A stretch of DNA of 64,000 bases, taken from positions 930,001 through 994,000 of the forward strand of contig NZ_JACHCL010000002.1 in assembly GCF_014200725.1 (NCBI RefSeq). Direction: 5' to 3'. This DNA is from Janthinobacterium silvisoli (GTDB lineage: Bacteria > Pseudomonadota > Gammaproteobacteria > Burkholderiales > Burkholderiaceae_D). Positions 8,511 to 17,720 of this stretch are shown piece by piece. How positions within the stretch are numbered: position 1 is the stretch's first letter; every line of letters starts with the position of its first letter. The notes below the pieces were generated by a model. That model did not search any database. It saw only the letters and a program-made list of their open reading frames with translations, and was not told where the DNA came from. The position numbers and the translations under genes were made by a program.

Positions 8511-11500
8511 ATGAAAATCCTGAAAATCAGCGGTAAGAACCTGGCCTCGCTGGCTGGCGAATTTGAAGTGGACTTCGAACAGGAGCCGCTGGTCTCCAGC
8601 GGCTTGTTCGCCATCAGCGGCCCAACGGGCGCCGGCAAGAGCACCTTGCTCGACACCCTGTGCCTGGCCCTGTATGACGCCACGCCACGCTTGCTGAAAG
8701 TGGCGGGCCGCAGCAGCGCCCTGCCCGACGTGGGCAAGGAAACCGTCAATGCCCAGGATACGCGCACCCTGCTGCGCCGGGGTACGCCCGAAGGCCATGC
8801 GCAAGTCGATTTCGTCGGCAATGACGGCGCCCACTACCGCGCCCGCTGGAGCGTGCGCCGTTCGCGCAGCAAGGCCGAAGGCGCGCTGCAGGCGACCGCC
8901 ATGAGCTTGCACAAGTTACCAGAGATGCAAGCCGTTGGCGGCACCAAGACGGAGGTCAAGGAAGAAATCGAAAAACGCATCGGCCTGTCTTTTGAACAGT
9001 TCACGCGCGCCGTGCTGCTGGCGCAAAACGAGTTTTCCACCTTTTTGAAAACGGAAGACAATGAACGGGGAGAATTGCTCGAAACGCTGACAGGCAGCAC
9101 CATCTATTCCGATATCTCCGTGCGCGCCTTCGAGCGGGCCAAGAAGGAAAAACTGGTCCTGGAGCGGCTGGCGGAAAAGCTGGCCGACCAAAGGCCCTTG
9201 TCGCCGGAAGAACGGGCAGAAACGGAAGCGCAGGCCGCGACCGCCGAAACAGCCCTGCACACCCTGGACTTGCGCAAGACTGTGCTGGAACAGCAACAGC
9301 GCTGGCATCAGGAGACACAGAAGCTGCAACAGCAGATCGTGGCGGCGCAGCAGGCGCTGGAAACCTCGGCAACAGAACGCCAGGCGGCACAGGAGCGCCA
9401 CGCGGCCCTGGCCCAATGGGAATTACTGCAACCGTCCCGTCCGCTGGTCGACAATGCGACCAGGTTAAGCAGCGATATCGCCAGCGCCAGCGTGACCCTG
9501 GAAACGGCGCGCCAGCAGGCGGCACAGGCGCAAACCAGCCAGGAACTGGCGGCTAGCCAAGCGCTCCAAGCTGTCAGTCATTTACAGGCGCAAGAAACTG
9601 CGCAGCGCGAGGCAGCGCCCCTGCTGGATCAGGCCAAGGCGCTGGACGCCGGCATCAGCGCCCGCCTGACGGCACATGAGGCAGGCAAGACGACAGCGCA
9701 AGCAGCCGACCAGGACAACGATGCTGCGCAAGCGAGCTTGCTGGCACTCCAGGAACGCCAGCGCAGTGTGAACCTGGAACAGGAAGCAGCTAAACAATGG
9801 CTCGATAGCCACCAGCACTGGGCTGCGCTGGCACAGTCATGGCCCTTGTGGGAGCAGTTATTCACGCAGGCGGGCCAGGCTGCAGCACAAGCCGATGCGG
9901 CCGACATCAATCAGCTGCAGGCACAGCAACTACTGGACGTGGCCAAGACAGAAACCACGTCAGCGCAAGACGCATTGATAGCAACCACCGCCACCCTGGC
10001 CGCACGCGAAGAGCAGCGGCAAACGGCGCTGGCGGCCTTGCGAAGCATCGATGGCGCAGTGCTGCTAGAGCAGCGCAGCCAGCTGGAAACCCATGGCCGC
10101 ATTCTGGGCACGGCAGAAAAGAACTGGCATGAACTGGCACGCAAGCAGCAGGAACTGACACAGTGGCAGGCAAAAGTGTCGCAACTGGCGCACGCAGTGC
10201 AGGCGGAACAAGCCGCACTGACGGCGGAAACGGCCAGGACGCCCGCCATCGAAGCGGCCCTGCTCCAAGCGGAAAAATCGCTGAAAAACGCCGAAGCGGC
10301 CTGCGCCGCCAGCGTCGAGCAATTGCGCGCCAACCTGGCCGAGGATACGCCCTGCCCCGTCTGCGGCGCGCTGGAACACCCGTACAGCCATCAAGACCCT
10401 GTCTCGCAAGCGATGCTGGTCAGCCTGCGCAACGATGTGCAGGCCTGCCGCACGCAATCGCACGCCAATATCGCCCAACTGGCCGCTCACAAGGCGGCAC
10501 TGGAAGGCTATGCGCGCGAGCAAACGCCCGCCGCGCAGGTGCTGGCAGCGCTGCCGGAAACCATCGCCCAATTGACGACGCAGTGGCAATCACATTCGGC
10601 CAGCCTGCATCTGCCAGCAGAAGAGCTTCGAACGGACTGGTTTGCAGAACAACTGGCTGCCAATACGGCGGGCCTGCAGGCGCTGGCCCAGCAGGAGGTG
10701 GCGCTGCGCCAGGCACAGCTCCAGCGCGACCAGGCGCAGGCCGCACATGAACAGGCGGCCACCGAACACGCACGACTGACGGCGGCCCTCTCGTCGGCGC
10801 AAGCCAAATTGGCACAACTGCAGGCGCAGCAAGCGGCCAGCAAGGACAAGGGTGAAACGGCGCGCAGCGCGCTCAATGGCTTGCTGGCCCAACTCGATGG
10901 CGCCTTTACGGATACCGAAGGCGCCGAAGACTGGAAGGAAAACTGGCGTTCAGGCCCTGCCGATTTCCGCGCGGCGCGTCAGCTTGAGAGCGAAGAATGG
11001 CTCAAGCAGCAAACGGCACAGCAAACGCGTGCGCAAGCGCTGACGACCTTGGCCACCCAGCTCGATGGATTGCTGACTGCCGCCAAACAGGCGCAGCAGC
11101 TTGCCAAGGACGCGCACGCAGCCTTTACCCAGCTCGATACCCAACTCAAGGCGCTGCAAGCAGAACGCAAGCTGCTGTGGAATGGCCAGGCTGTGGCAGA
11201 GGTTGAAGCCAGCTTGGCGGCCGCCATCGAGGCAGCAAAAAACACGCTGGCACAACAGCAAACGGCGGCCTTGGCAGCCAGCCAGGAAAAAACCCGTCTG
11301 GCTGAAGCTAGCGCGCAAGCAGAACAGCGCCTGACTGCCCTGCAACAGCAAGAGTTGGCAGCATCGGCCGCGCTGCAAGGTTGGCTGCAGCAATTCCAGC
11401 TAACTCATCCCAGCCACGCGCCCGACGATATCGCCAGCCTGCGCCAGCGCCTGTCGATTTCAGCCGATGCCATGCGCACCGAGCGCGAGGCGCTACAAGC

Positions 11501-12269
11501 GATAGAGCACCGGCACACTGCCGCCGTTTCCGTGCTGGCCGAACGCCGCCAGCAACTGGCTAGCCACCTGGAACAGCCGCCGGCCGAGCTGGAAACGGAT
11601 GTGAATGTATTGCAGGCTGCGCTGGATGCCTTGACGGCTGAACGCCAGCAAGCGAACCAGCAGGCGACCCAGCTGCGCCTGGCCATCGCCCAGGACGACG
11701 CCAAACGCCATAGCGCGCAAGCGATGCTGGCACAGATCGAAGAACAAGCGGCCATCGAGCGGCGCTGGGCCAGCCTGAACGAGTTGATCGGTTCGGCCGA
11801 TGGCAAGAAATTCCGCAACTACGCCCAGCAATTCACGCTGGAAGTGCTGCTCGGTTATGCCAACGCCCACCTGAACCATCTGGCGCGGCGCTACCAGCTG
11901 GAACGCATCGACAATCCGAACAATCCTTCACTGGGCCTGATGGTGCGCGACCAGGACATGGGCGGCGAGCTGCGCTCCGTCCATTCCCTGTCGGGCGGCG
12001 AATCGTTCCTCGTCTCGCTGGCCCTGGCGCTCGGCCTCGCTTCCCTGTCATCGAACCGGGTGCGCGTGGAGTCGCTATTCATCGATGAAGGTTTCGGCAG
12101 CCTGGACACGGAAACCCTGCGCGTGGCCATGGATGCGCTCGACGGCTTGCAAGCGATGGGCCGCAAGGTCGGCGTCATCTCGCACGTGCAGGAAATGACG
12201 GAACGCATCGCCACCAAGATCCTGGTGCGCCCCGGTTCGGGCGGCAAGAGCGTGGTGACGGTGCAATGA
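8511..12269 (+). CDS. sbcC: SbcC, SMC-like ATPase subunit of the SbcCD exonuclease
   Basis: A 1252-residue Rad50-type ATPase. The Walker A motif GPTGAGKST lies at residues 37-45. Long Gln- and Ala-rich coiled coils follow, interrupted near residue 615 by the zinc hook CPVCG, through which two molecules link. The C-terminal lobe holds the signature SLSGGE and the Walker B region LFIDEGFGSLD, then the His-containing VISHVQEM switch. Length is somewhat above E. coli SbcC (about 1050), with the extra in the coiled coils. It works with the SbcD encoded just upstream in processing DNA hairpins and collapsed replication forks. Confidence 0.96.
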   Translation: MKILKISGKNLASLAGEFEVDFEQEPLVSSGLFAISGPTGAGKSTLLDTLCLALYDATPRLLKVAGRSSALPDVGKETVNAQDTRTLLRRGTPEGHAQVDFVGNDGAHYRARWSVRRSRSKAEGALQATAMSLHKLPEMQAVGGTKTEVKEEIEKRIGLSFEQFTRAVLLAQNEFSTFLKTEDNERGELLETLTGSTIYSDISVRAFERAKKEKLVLERLAEKLADQRPLSPEERAETEAQAATAETALHTLDLRKTVLEQQQRWHQETQKLQQQIVAAQQALETSATERQAAQERHAALAQWELLQPSRPLVDNATRLSSDIASASVTLETARQQAAQAQTSQELAASQALQAVSHLQAQETAQREAAPLLDQAKALDAGISARLTAHEAGKTTAQAADQDNDAAQASLLALQERQRSVNLEQEAAKQWLDSHQHWAALAQSWPLWEQLFTQAGQAAAQADAADINQLQAQQLLDVAKTETTSAQDALIATTATLAAREEQRQTALAALRSIDGAVLLEQRSQLETHGRILGTAEKNWHELARKQQELTQWQAKVSQLAHAVQAEQAALTAETARTPAIEAALLQAEKSLKNAEAACAASVEQLRANLAEDTPCPVCGALEHPYSHQDPVSQAMLVSLRNDVQACRTQSHANIAQLAAHKAALEGYAREQTPAAQVLAALPETIAQLTTQWQSHSASLHLPAEELRTDWFAEQLAANTAGLQALAQQEVALRQAQLQRDQAQAAHEQAATEHARLTAALSSAQAKLAQLQAQQAASKDKGETARSALNGLLAQLDGAFTDTEGAEDWKENWRSGPADFRAARQLESEEWLKQQTAQQTRAQALTTLATQLDGLLTAAKQAQQLAKDAHAAFTQLDTQLKALQAERKLLWNGQAVAEVEASLAAAIEAAKNTLAQQQTAALAASQEKTRLAEASAQAEQRLTALQQQELAASAALQGWLQQFQLTHPSHAPDDIASLRQRLSISADAMRTEREALQAIEHRHTAAVSVLAERRQQLASHLEQPPAELETDVNVLQAALDALTAERQQANQQATQLRLAIAQDDAKRHSAQAMLAQIEEQAAIERRWASLNELIGSADGKKFRNYAQQFTLEVLLGYANAHLNHLARRYQLERIDNPNNPSLGLMVRDQDMGGELRSVHSLSGGESFLVSLALALGLASLSSNRVRVESLFIDEGFGSLDTETLRVAMDALDGLQAMGRKVGVISHVQEMTERIATKILVRPGSGGKSVVTVQ

Positions 12270-12299
12270 CGCGGGAACAACGGGAATAGCGGGAATAGC

Positions 12300-12452
12300 C
12301 TAGCGCGGCACAGAGCCCGTTTGCAGCCTGAGCATATCCCAGCCCAGCTCGCGCCGGATCTGTTCCGGATCGGGCGGCGGACGGCGCTGTTCAAGCTCGG
12401 CTTTCAACCACTTCCTGACCATTTCCTTGCCAGGTTTCTGACGCTGTTCCAT
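12300..12452 (-). CDS. Small hypothetical protein, 50 residues
   Basis: A short frame beginning MEQRQKPGKEMVRKWLKAEL, followed by a Pro-rich stretch and ELGWDML, and ending LQTGSVPR. It is highly charged with amphipathic helices, and no family is recognised. A GAGG sits 7 bases before the ATG, which is the main support that it is translated. It is convergent with sbcC, with about 30 bases between the stops. Cytoplasmic by composition. Confidence 0.5.
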   Translation of the reverse strand: MEQRQKPGKEMVRKWLKAELEQRRPPPDPEQIRRELGWDMLRLQTGSVPR

Positions 12453-12643
12453 GATGCTACCTCAAGAATAGAGAGCAATCGCGATGCCAAACGGCATCCC
12501 TGTATCCACAACGTGGCAGCCACCATTCAGTTGACCGGACCGTAGCGAAGATGCAACAGTCTGTAACGATACGGCAAGTGCGGTAAAATCCCCGCCTTCG
12601 CGCGTTGCCCACGGCACGCCCCGCAATCGTTTTTAGGAAGCCC

Positions 12644-12856
12644 ATGAAAGCCGCCCGCAGCCTTACCTTCAAGTGCGTAAAATGTCACAAATCCATGCAG
12701 GTTTACCTGCAAAAAGTATCCGCCTGCTCGCATATCCAGCCTTATCAGGGCATTTGCCAGTGCGGCGAAGTCAAGCGCCACGCTACGGGCCAGGCTGAAA
12801 CCGTCAAGGCTTACCTGGAGTCGGCTGACGGCAGCTGGACACATCACCATCACTAA
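12644..12856 (+). CDS. Small zinc-ribbon-like protein
   Basis: A 70-residue basic protein with five cysteines: a CVKC pair near residue 11, one Cys in VSACSHI near residue 28, and a C-x-C in GICQCGE near residue 37. The pattern suggests a small zinc ribbon, possibly nucleic-acid binding. It ends in four consecutive His residues, which could also bind metal. The ATG at 12644 has AGGA about 6 bases upstream; an in-frame ATG at 12605 has no such support. Function is not recognised. Confidence 0.65.
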   Translation: MKAARSLTFKCVKCHKSMQVYLQKVSACSHIQPYQGICQCGEVKRHATGQAETVKAYLESADGSWTHHHH

Positions 12857-12915
12857 TGGTTAAAGAATGAGAGAGAGCCGCCGTTAATCAGGTATTCGCT
12901 CATTCAAGATAAACC

Positions 12916-13776
12916 ATGTCCCAACTCCCCGCCCTCGTCCCCGGTACACGCCAGAACGCCGCCAATACCGTGGCGGGCCAGGGCCAGCAAGCGCCCAAGG
13001 CGGGCAGCAATCTGGCGAACTTCGCCGGTTCGCCACTGATGCAGCGCACCACGCAGGATGTGGTGGCCCTGTCGAAGAATGGCCTGGACTTGTCGGCCAA
13101 GGGACTGTCCCAGCGCACCGATGCGCTGGGTAATGCGACGGTCGATGCGGCGCAAGACTTTCTCAAGAATATGACGCAAAAGATGTTTGGCGATGGCGCC
13201 AGCATCTCTTTTGACAGCGTCGATCTGCAGGCGGCCTCGGGTTTTTCCAGTGGCGCCGCCAGCGTTTCGGGCGCCAGCGGCACCAGCCAGGCGGCCGCTT
13301 TCAGCCTCGATGAAAACGCCCATTTCATCGGCAAGGGCAAGATCACCACGGCCGATGGCCAGACCTTCGATTTTGAAGTGGAAGTGCAATACCAGTCCAA
13401 TATCAGCGCGGGCGCCCTGCAGCAAACGCCGGCCGATGCACCCGACACAGACAAGCCCGACGATACAACCCTGCCTACCAAGCAATTGCCCGCCACCAAT
13501 TTCGCGGGCAACTTGAACGACCTGTTCAAGCTGCTGGGCCAGCAACTGCAAAGCAATATTTTCCATGGCAATCAAGATACTGCCAGCGCCAGCAGCAAGG
13601 ATGGCGACCAGGCCGGCAGCCTGACCCTGCGCCTGCTGAACCTGGTGCAACCGGCCAAGACAGCCGAGGCAGACAAGTCCGAAACCAAGTCCGACGCCCA
13701 GGCCCGCGCGGTAGCGGCTGCCTATGGCGCCGATGACAAGCCAGCACCGCCAGCGATCTCACAGGCCCAGGCGTAG
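12916..13776 (+). CDS. Hypothetical protein, low-complexity N terminus
   Basis: A 286-residue protein I do not recognise. The first 120 residues are Ala/Ser/Gln-rich and probably unstructured or helical; a region near residues 95-160 is predicted to be beta-rich (FIGKGKITTADGQTFDFEV). The C terminus is again Ala- and Lys-rich. There is no signal peptide or membrane segment. The overall style resembles flagellar-hook-associated or DUF5610-type accessory proteins, but that is impression only. It is encoded between the zinc-ribbon gene and the methyltransferase gene, with no overlap. Confidence 0.6.
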   Translation: MSQLPALVPGTRQNAANTVAGQGQQAPKAGSNLANFAGSPLMQRTTQDVVALSKNGLDLSAKGLSQRTDALGNATVDAAQDFLKNMTQKMFGDGASISFDSVDLQAASGFSSGAASVSGASGTSQAAAFSLDENAHFIGKGKITTADGQTFDFEVEVQYQSNISAGALQQTPADAPDTDKPDDTTLPTKQLPATNFAGNLNDLFKLLGQQLQSNIFHGNQDTASASSKDGDQAGSLTLRLLNLVQPAKTAEADKSETKSDAQARAVAAAYGADDKPAPPAISQAQA

Positions 13777-13859
13777 GCCGCCACGTAGCGCCCACGTATA
13801 ATAGAAGACGGCCTGCGCAGGCGACCATGCCGCGCGCCCTCTTCTTTCGATTGAATCCC

Positions 13860-15038
13860 ATGTCCGACACTTCTTCAAATACCGCCCATCCGCAGATCCA
13901 CTGGAGCGAAAACGGCGCCGAACACACGGCCCGCTGGCGCTCGGAAAGCGGCATGCCGCCACCGAAGCGCGTCGTCATCGCCGACGACCGCACGACGGCC
14001 GACCAGGCGTACCGCCTGGCTTGCGAAGGCACGGCCATGCTGTGGCGCGGCGACTTCCAGAATGCGCGCCAGTTGCTGCAGGCGCTGGCGCGCCGCGCCG
14101 ACCATAAAAACGACAAGCCCAGCAAAAAGGCCAAGGCCGCCAAGCTGGCCAAGCCTGAACCAACGGCCACCGAAGCGTTCCATTTGCACCGCCAGGCCCA
14201 GTCCCAGCGCGCCCGCACCCTGGCCATGCTGCTACTGCCTTTCGACGCCGACTACACGGTGCCGCTGCGCCGCGCGCCGGACGTGAAACTGGCTTGCAAT
14301 GAAGCCTATGGCCGTGGCACGGAACCGTTCATCGCCTCGCTGCGCGAATTGCTGGGCCTGATCGGCGCCCACGAATGGCGCCGCACGGGCGTGGAATTGC
14401 CAGCCCTGGGCCAGCGCATCCACCCGCACTATGGCGTGTTCGCGCCGATCCGCGGCGAATACGTGGCTCTGGTAGCCGATACGCCCTTGCCAGCGCGGAC
14501 AAAACTGGCTTTCGATATCGGCACCGGCACCGGCGTGCTGGCCGCCGTACTGGCCCAGCGCGGCGTCGACCGCATCGTCGCCACCGACCAGGACGCCCGC
14601 GCCCTGTCCTGCGCCCGTGAAAACCTGGCCCGCCTGGATTTGAGTCACCAGGTCGAAGTGATCCAGGCCGATTTGTTCCCGGCCGGCCGCGCGCCGCTGG
14701 TCGTGTGTAATCCACCATGGCTGCCTGCCCGCCCCAGCTCGCCCATCGAATACGCCGTCTACGACCCGGACAGCCGCATGCTGCGCGGTTTCCTGGCCGG
14801 CCTGGCCGAGCACCTGGAGCCTGCGGGCGAAGGCTGGCTGATCCTGTCCGACCTGGCCGAGCACCTGGGCCTGCGCCCACGCACGCAGTTGCTGGAATGG
14901 ATCACGGCAGCTGGCTTGAAAGTCGTCGACCGCCACGACGTCTTGCCCACGCATCCGCGCGCGCAAGACGCCAGCGACACCCTGCATGCGGCGCGCTCGA
15001 AAGAAGTAACTTCATTGTGGCGTTTGGCAGCCGCTTGA
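13860..15038 (+). CDS. SAM-dependent methyltransferase with NPPW motif
   Basis: A 392-residue cytoplasmic class I methyltransferase. The SAM-binding motif I DIGTGTGVLAAVLAQRG lies near residue 220, followed by an acidic loop (VATDQDARAL) and the catalytic motif VVCNPPWLPA near residue 285. The NPPW signature is used by amide- or amine-nitrogen methyltransferases such as PrmC and rRNA base methyltransferases, so the substrate could be a release factor, a ribosomal protein or RNA. The 200-residue N-terminal region is not recognised. The start at 13860 is favoured over 13827. A TATAAT-like box lies about 55 bases upstream. Confidence 0.85.
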   Translation: MSDTSSNTAHPQIHWSENGAEHTARWRSESGMPPPKRVVIADDRTTADQAYRLACEGTAMLWRGDFQNARQLLQALARRADHKNDKPSKKAKAAKLAKPEPTATEAFHLHRQAQSQRARTLAMLLLPFDADYTVPLRRAPDVKLACNEAYGRGTEPFIASLRELLGLIGAHEWRRTGVELPALGQRIHPHYGVFAPIRGEYVALVADTPLPARTKLAFDIGTGTGVLAAVLAQRGVDRIVATDQDARALSCARENLARLDLSHQVEVIQADLFPAGRAPLVVCNPPWLPARPSSPIEYAVYDPDSRMLRGFLAGLAEHLEPAGEGWLILSDLAEHLGLRPRTQLLEWITAAGLKVVDRHDVLPTHPRAQDASDTLHAARSKEVTSLWRLAAA

Positions 15039-15060
15039 GCGGAGCTACAATCCCCAGCCA

Positions 15061-15089
15061 TTGCGCAATGCAGCAAACTGCGCTATAAT
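15061..15089 (+). promoter_or_regulatory. Sigma-70 promoter of the first initiator tRNA gene
   Basis: A TTGCGC box at 15061-15066 and a perfect TATAAT at 15084-15089 are separated by 17 bases. Transcription would start near 15096, giving a leader of about six bases before the tRNA. Confidence 0.75.
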
Positions 15090-15101
15090 CTTGGTCTCAG
15101 A

Positions 15102-15178
15102 CGCGGGGTGGAGCAGTCTGGCAGCTCGTCGGGCTCATAACCCGAAGGTCACAGGTTCAAATCCTGTCCCCGCAACCA
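15102..15178 (+). tRNA. Initiator tRNA-fMet (CAT), canonical copy
   Basis: A 77-base cloverleaf with anticodon CAT, the three G:C pairs in the anticodon stem (GGG/CCC) needed for P-site entry, A11:T24 in the D stem and an encoded CCA end. Position 1 is C and position 72 is A, so the terminal acceptor pair is the usual initiator mismatch C1xA72, the determinant for formylation and for exclusion from EF-Tu. Confidence 0.97.
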
Positions 15179-15186
15179 GATACATA

Positions 15187-15224
15187 AAAGCCGCTGATTC
15201 TTGCAAAGGAATCAGCGGCTTTTT
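15187..15224 (+). terminator. Intrinsic terminator after the first tRNA-fMet
   Basis: A 14-base stem (AAAGCCGCTGATTC pairing with its complement at 15209-15222) with an 8-base loop, ending in a T run. It starts 9 bases after the tRNA. Confidence 0.85.
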
Positions 15225-15286
15225 CATTCTGGCTCATTTCGCGCAGGCATGTTAAATTGCCACTTTTACCATGCATAGGCCACTCC

Positions 15287-15778
15287 TTGAAAGCTTTCTT
15301 CAATGCCATACTGCTGGTCAGCCTGTTCTTTTCTGCTGCAGCGCAAGCCCAATCCCAGGCGCAAAGAGATGCCGAGTATCTGCAAGAATTCGTCGTTCCC
15401 TTTGCCAGACTGCAGCTTGAACGGCGTGGCGCATTTCCCCCGATAGGCGCGGCCCTGAAGAGTAACGATAAGTTTATTCTCATGCCTGTCGACAAAACAG
15501 CAGTATCGATGCTGCCAAAAGAGCTCATCGAACTGATGCAAGAGTCGCTGGTACAAGGCGCTGCCGACGGCGAGTACAAAACCACCGCCCTCGTCTACGA
15601 CGCCACCGTGCCCTTGCCCTCCTCCGGCAAACCATCGGACGCGATCGCCGTCGCACTCGACCATCGCGATGGCTATTCAGTGATCACCTTTATTCCCTAC
15701 GAACTGCGCGGCAAGCAAGTTCATATGGGCACGCCGTTTACCCGCCCAGGAACAGCCTCGGTTTTCCAGCAAAAATAA
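15287..15778 (+). CDS. Secreted hypothetical protein
   Basis: About 163 residues from a TTG start (MKAFFNAILLVSLFFSAAAQ), which gives a clean Sec signal peptide with an AQA-type cleavage site; an upstream in-frame TTG at 15257 would add ten residues and spoil it. No ATG precedes the signal. The mature part has FPPIGAALKSNDKFILMP and LDHRDGYSVITFIPYELRG and no recognised domain. A periplasmic or secreted location is inferred. The gene lies between two initiator tRNA genes and reads the same way. Confidence 0.72.
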   Translation: MKAFFNAILLVSLFFSAAAQAQSQAQRDAEYLQEFVVPFARLQLERRGAFPPIGAALKSNDKFILMPVDKTAVSMLPKELIELMQESLVQGAADGEYKTTALVYDATVPLPSSGKPSDAIAVALDHRDGYSVITFIPYELRGKQVHMGTPFTRPGTASVFQQK

Positions 15779-15830
15779 GCAGCCACAGCAGGCTTAGCAA
15801 AAATCATTCCCGCGACACGGCTAACTGGTA

Positions 15831-15836
15831 TATAAT
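15831..15836 (+). promoter_or_regulatory. -10 box of the second initiator tRNA gene
   Basis: A perfect TATAAT ends only five bases before the mature tRNA sequence, so transcription would start at about position 1 or 2 of the tRNA. No good -35 box is visible at the expected distance. Confidence 0.5.
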
Positions 15837-15841
15837 TCGCC

Positions 15842-15918
15842 TGCGGGGTGGAGCAGTCTGGCAGCTCGTCGGGCTCATAACCCGAAGGTCACAGGTTCAA
15901 ATCCTGTCCCCGCAACCA
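15842..15918 (+). tRNA. Initiator tRNA-fMet (CAT), variant copy with T1
   Basis: Identical to the copy at 15102 over 76 of 77 bases, including the anticodon CAT, the GGG/CCC stem and the encoded CCA. The first base is T instead of C, so U1 can pair with A72. In E. coli that mismatch is what keeps initiator tRNA out of elongation and lets methionyl-tRNA formyltransferase act. The gene is a duplicate of the first, about 740 bases downstream. Confidence 0.93.
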
Positions 15919-15927
15919 GAATTACTG

Positions 15928-15958
15928 AAAAGGCTTATCGTTCGCGATAAGCCTTTTT
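15928..15958 (+). terminator. Intrinsic terminator after the second tRNA-fMet
   Basis: A 12-base stem (AAAGGCTTATCG with its complement at 15945-15956) closed by a UUCG tetraloop and followed by T residues. Confidence 0.88.
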
Positions 15959-16090
15959 GCATTGAAGCCTGGCACTCAACTTTAGCGATTCACAAGACCG
16001 CCGCCTGGATACGCAATGAGCCGATGAAGCCGGCAGGATTGTCCTGGCTGAGGTAGATGGCTGAAACGGACTCTTGACACCCCATTTCTG

Positions 16091-16705
16091 TCATTCCTGG
16101 CGATACAAATCAGCCACATGCAGGGAATGGAAGGCAACAGTATCGCCATATTTAGCTGCAGCATGATGAGGGTCATTATCAAGCGCGCCAACGTAACAAT
16201 CGTTTTCCTCATCAATGGCGGTAATGTTGACCCACATTCTTTCGCACTGGCCATCACCACGATCGGCATCTTCGGCTGCGAATCGAAAAACCAGTTTCAC
16301 CAGCATACCAACGGCAAGGTTGTCACGAATCTCAGCAGGAGGCGGCTGTATATCCGCCAAATATTCAGAAAGCCAAACGGCGTCCTCCAGGTAATATCCA
16401 TTCTCTGCAAACGAAGGAAATGGATTATTCCTGGAATACTCCCATTTATCCGCGCGATCATTCCAATCCGCCTGCCATCCGTATGGAAGGTCATACAGCT
16501 CTGCCAGCGAGGCCTGGCTGCTGATCATATCCGACAGGCAGGCGATCTTGATTGAACTCGGCGTCGTTTCATTTGACGCTGCATGGAATTGCCAGTCGCC
16601 ATCGAAATCATGGTACACACACGTGACTGGGGAGCCATTTAATACATCGGTCGTTGTGTAGCAGGCAGTGTTCGGTGCGTCTTGAAAATTCCAGGTGTTT
16701 GTCAT
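16091..16705 (-). CDS. Hypothetical protein with a DUF2314-like C terminus
   Basis: About 204 residues from the ATG at 16705. The C-terminal part, GMLVKLVFRF followed by ERMWVNITAI and YVGALDNDPHH, resembles DUF2314 (YegJ-like) domains, which have no known activity. The N-terminal half (TTDVLNGSPVTCVYHDFDGD, LYDLPYGWQADWNDR) matches sequences often seen in toxin-immunity or DUF2185-type proteins, but I cannot assign it firmly. There is no signal peptide. The GC content is lower than its neighbours, which would fit recent acquisition. Confidence 0.6.
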   Translation of the reverse strand: MTNTWNFQDAPNTACYTTTDVLNGSPVTCVYHDFDGDWQFHAASNETTPSSIKIACLSDMISSQASLAELYDLPYGWQADWNDRADKWEYSRNNPFPSFAENGYYLEDAVWLSEYLADIQPPPAEIRDNLAVGMLVKLVFRFAAEDADRGDGQCERMWVNITAIDEENDCYVGALDNDPHHAAAKYGDTVAFHSLHVADLYRQE

Positions 16706-16925
16706 CTTATTTATGGATTGCGTCTTTAGGATACGCCAACGCCACATTGGGCTTATCCATAGTGACTGTTCTTTTTTCCCCGCTGTCTTGTGGAGGCTTG
16801 GCTGTCAGATATGGCGACCACTTCTGGCAAACGCTGATACGCCTGAAGCGATGGTTTTGAACGGCGAGAACCTGAGCTGGCCTTCAATTGGCCATGCATT
16901 GCTATGGTACGCTAGCCGCAACCAA

Positions 16926-17591
16926 CTACTCCCCACCCGCCCGTATCTGCTTGGCCGCCGCGCGCAAACTGGCTGCTGCGCGGCCCAGCCGATCTGCCCC
17001 GGCTGCGTCGGACAAGGCCGCAAACGCGCTGATGTGGAAGGTGGCGACCATCATTGGAGATAGGCCAGATTCGATCGCCGCGCGGCTCAAGTCCGTCGAG
17101 GCGTCCAGATAAGCCTCGCTACCCGCCTCAAACGCCTGCTTGGTGTCGAGCAATTCTTGGCCGCCGTCCGCCTTGGCCAGGCAGTCGTCGACTTTTTGCT
17201 GGAAGGCCGGCATGGGGTCAGGCACCGGCTCAGGTTCGGGCGTAGCCGCCGCGTCTTCAGCCTCCTTCGCATTCTCCGTGGCAGGCGCCGTTTTTGCCGC
17301 CGACAATTCGCTCAAGGTCAGCCAGCGCTCGACCGCCAGATAATCTTCAAACGGGTCGGCTACCTTGGGATTGATTAGCCACACTTCGCCGGTACGCCAA
17401 TCAATCCTGGTGCCTCGTTCGTTTCTTGCCAGCAAAATATCCTGGCCGCCGTCGGGATTGGACATGCGACCAATCTTGACCCAGTTCATCAGTTCGGCCT
17501 GGCGCGACATCGCATTCACACGATGAAAGTAGCCCATCCATAAAAATCTGGCGATCAAGAGAACCAGGGCACCGCCAACCATCCACATCAT
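16926..17591 (-). CDS. Membrane-anchored hypothetical protein
   Basis: A 221-residue protein with one N-terminal membrane segment (MVGGALVLLIARFLWMGYF) and a soluble domain on the other side. A Pro/Glu-rich linker near residues 115-145 joins two parts. I start it at 17591 because GGAG lies 7 bases upstream of that ATG; an ATG at 17627 would add 12 charged residues. No family is recognised. It is divergent from the fecI gene and shares a 190-base spacer with it. Confidence 0.7.
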   Translation of the reverse strand: MMWMVGGALVLLIARFLWMGYFHRVNAMSRQAELMNWVKIGRMSNPDGGQDILLARNERGTRIDWRTGEVWLINPKVADPFEDYLAVERWLTLSELSAAKTAPATENAKEAEDAAATPEPEPVPDPMPAFQQKVDDCLAKADGGQELLDTKQAFEAGSEAYLDASTDLSRAAIESGLSPMMVATFHISAFAALSDAAGADRLGRAAASLRAAAKQIRAGGE

Positions 17592-17720
17592 TTTTCGCTC
17601 CGCGCGTTCCACATCGACAGCGCCCATTTTCGCACATGGATGCTTGCATTCCAGAAACTTTAAACGTAGTGATGGGGTCTGGCCGTCAGTCGCATTTCCA
17701 CAACGCGTGAGTAACGCGGA

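Noticed and set aside
8916..9525. Overlapping minus-strand frames inside sbcC
   Set aside because: All are antisense shadows of the coiled-coil region, without ribosome sites or recognisable domains.
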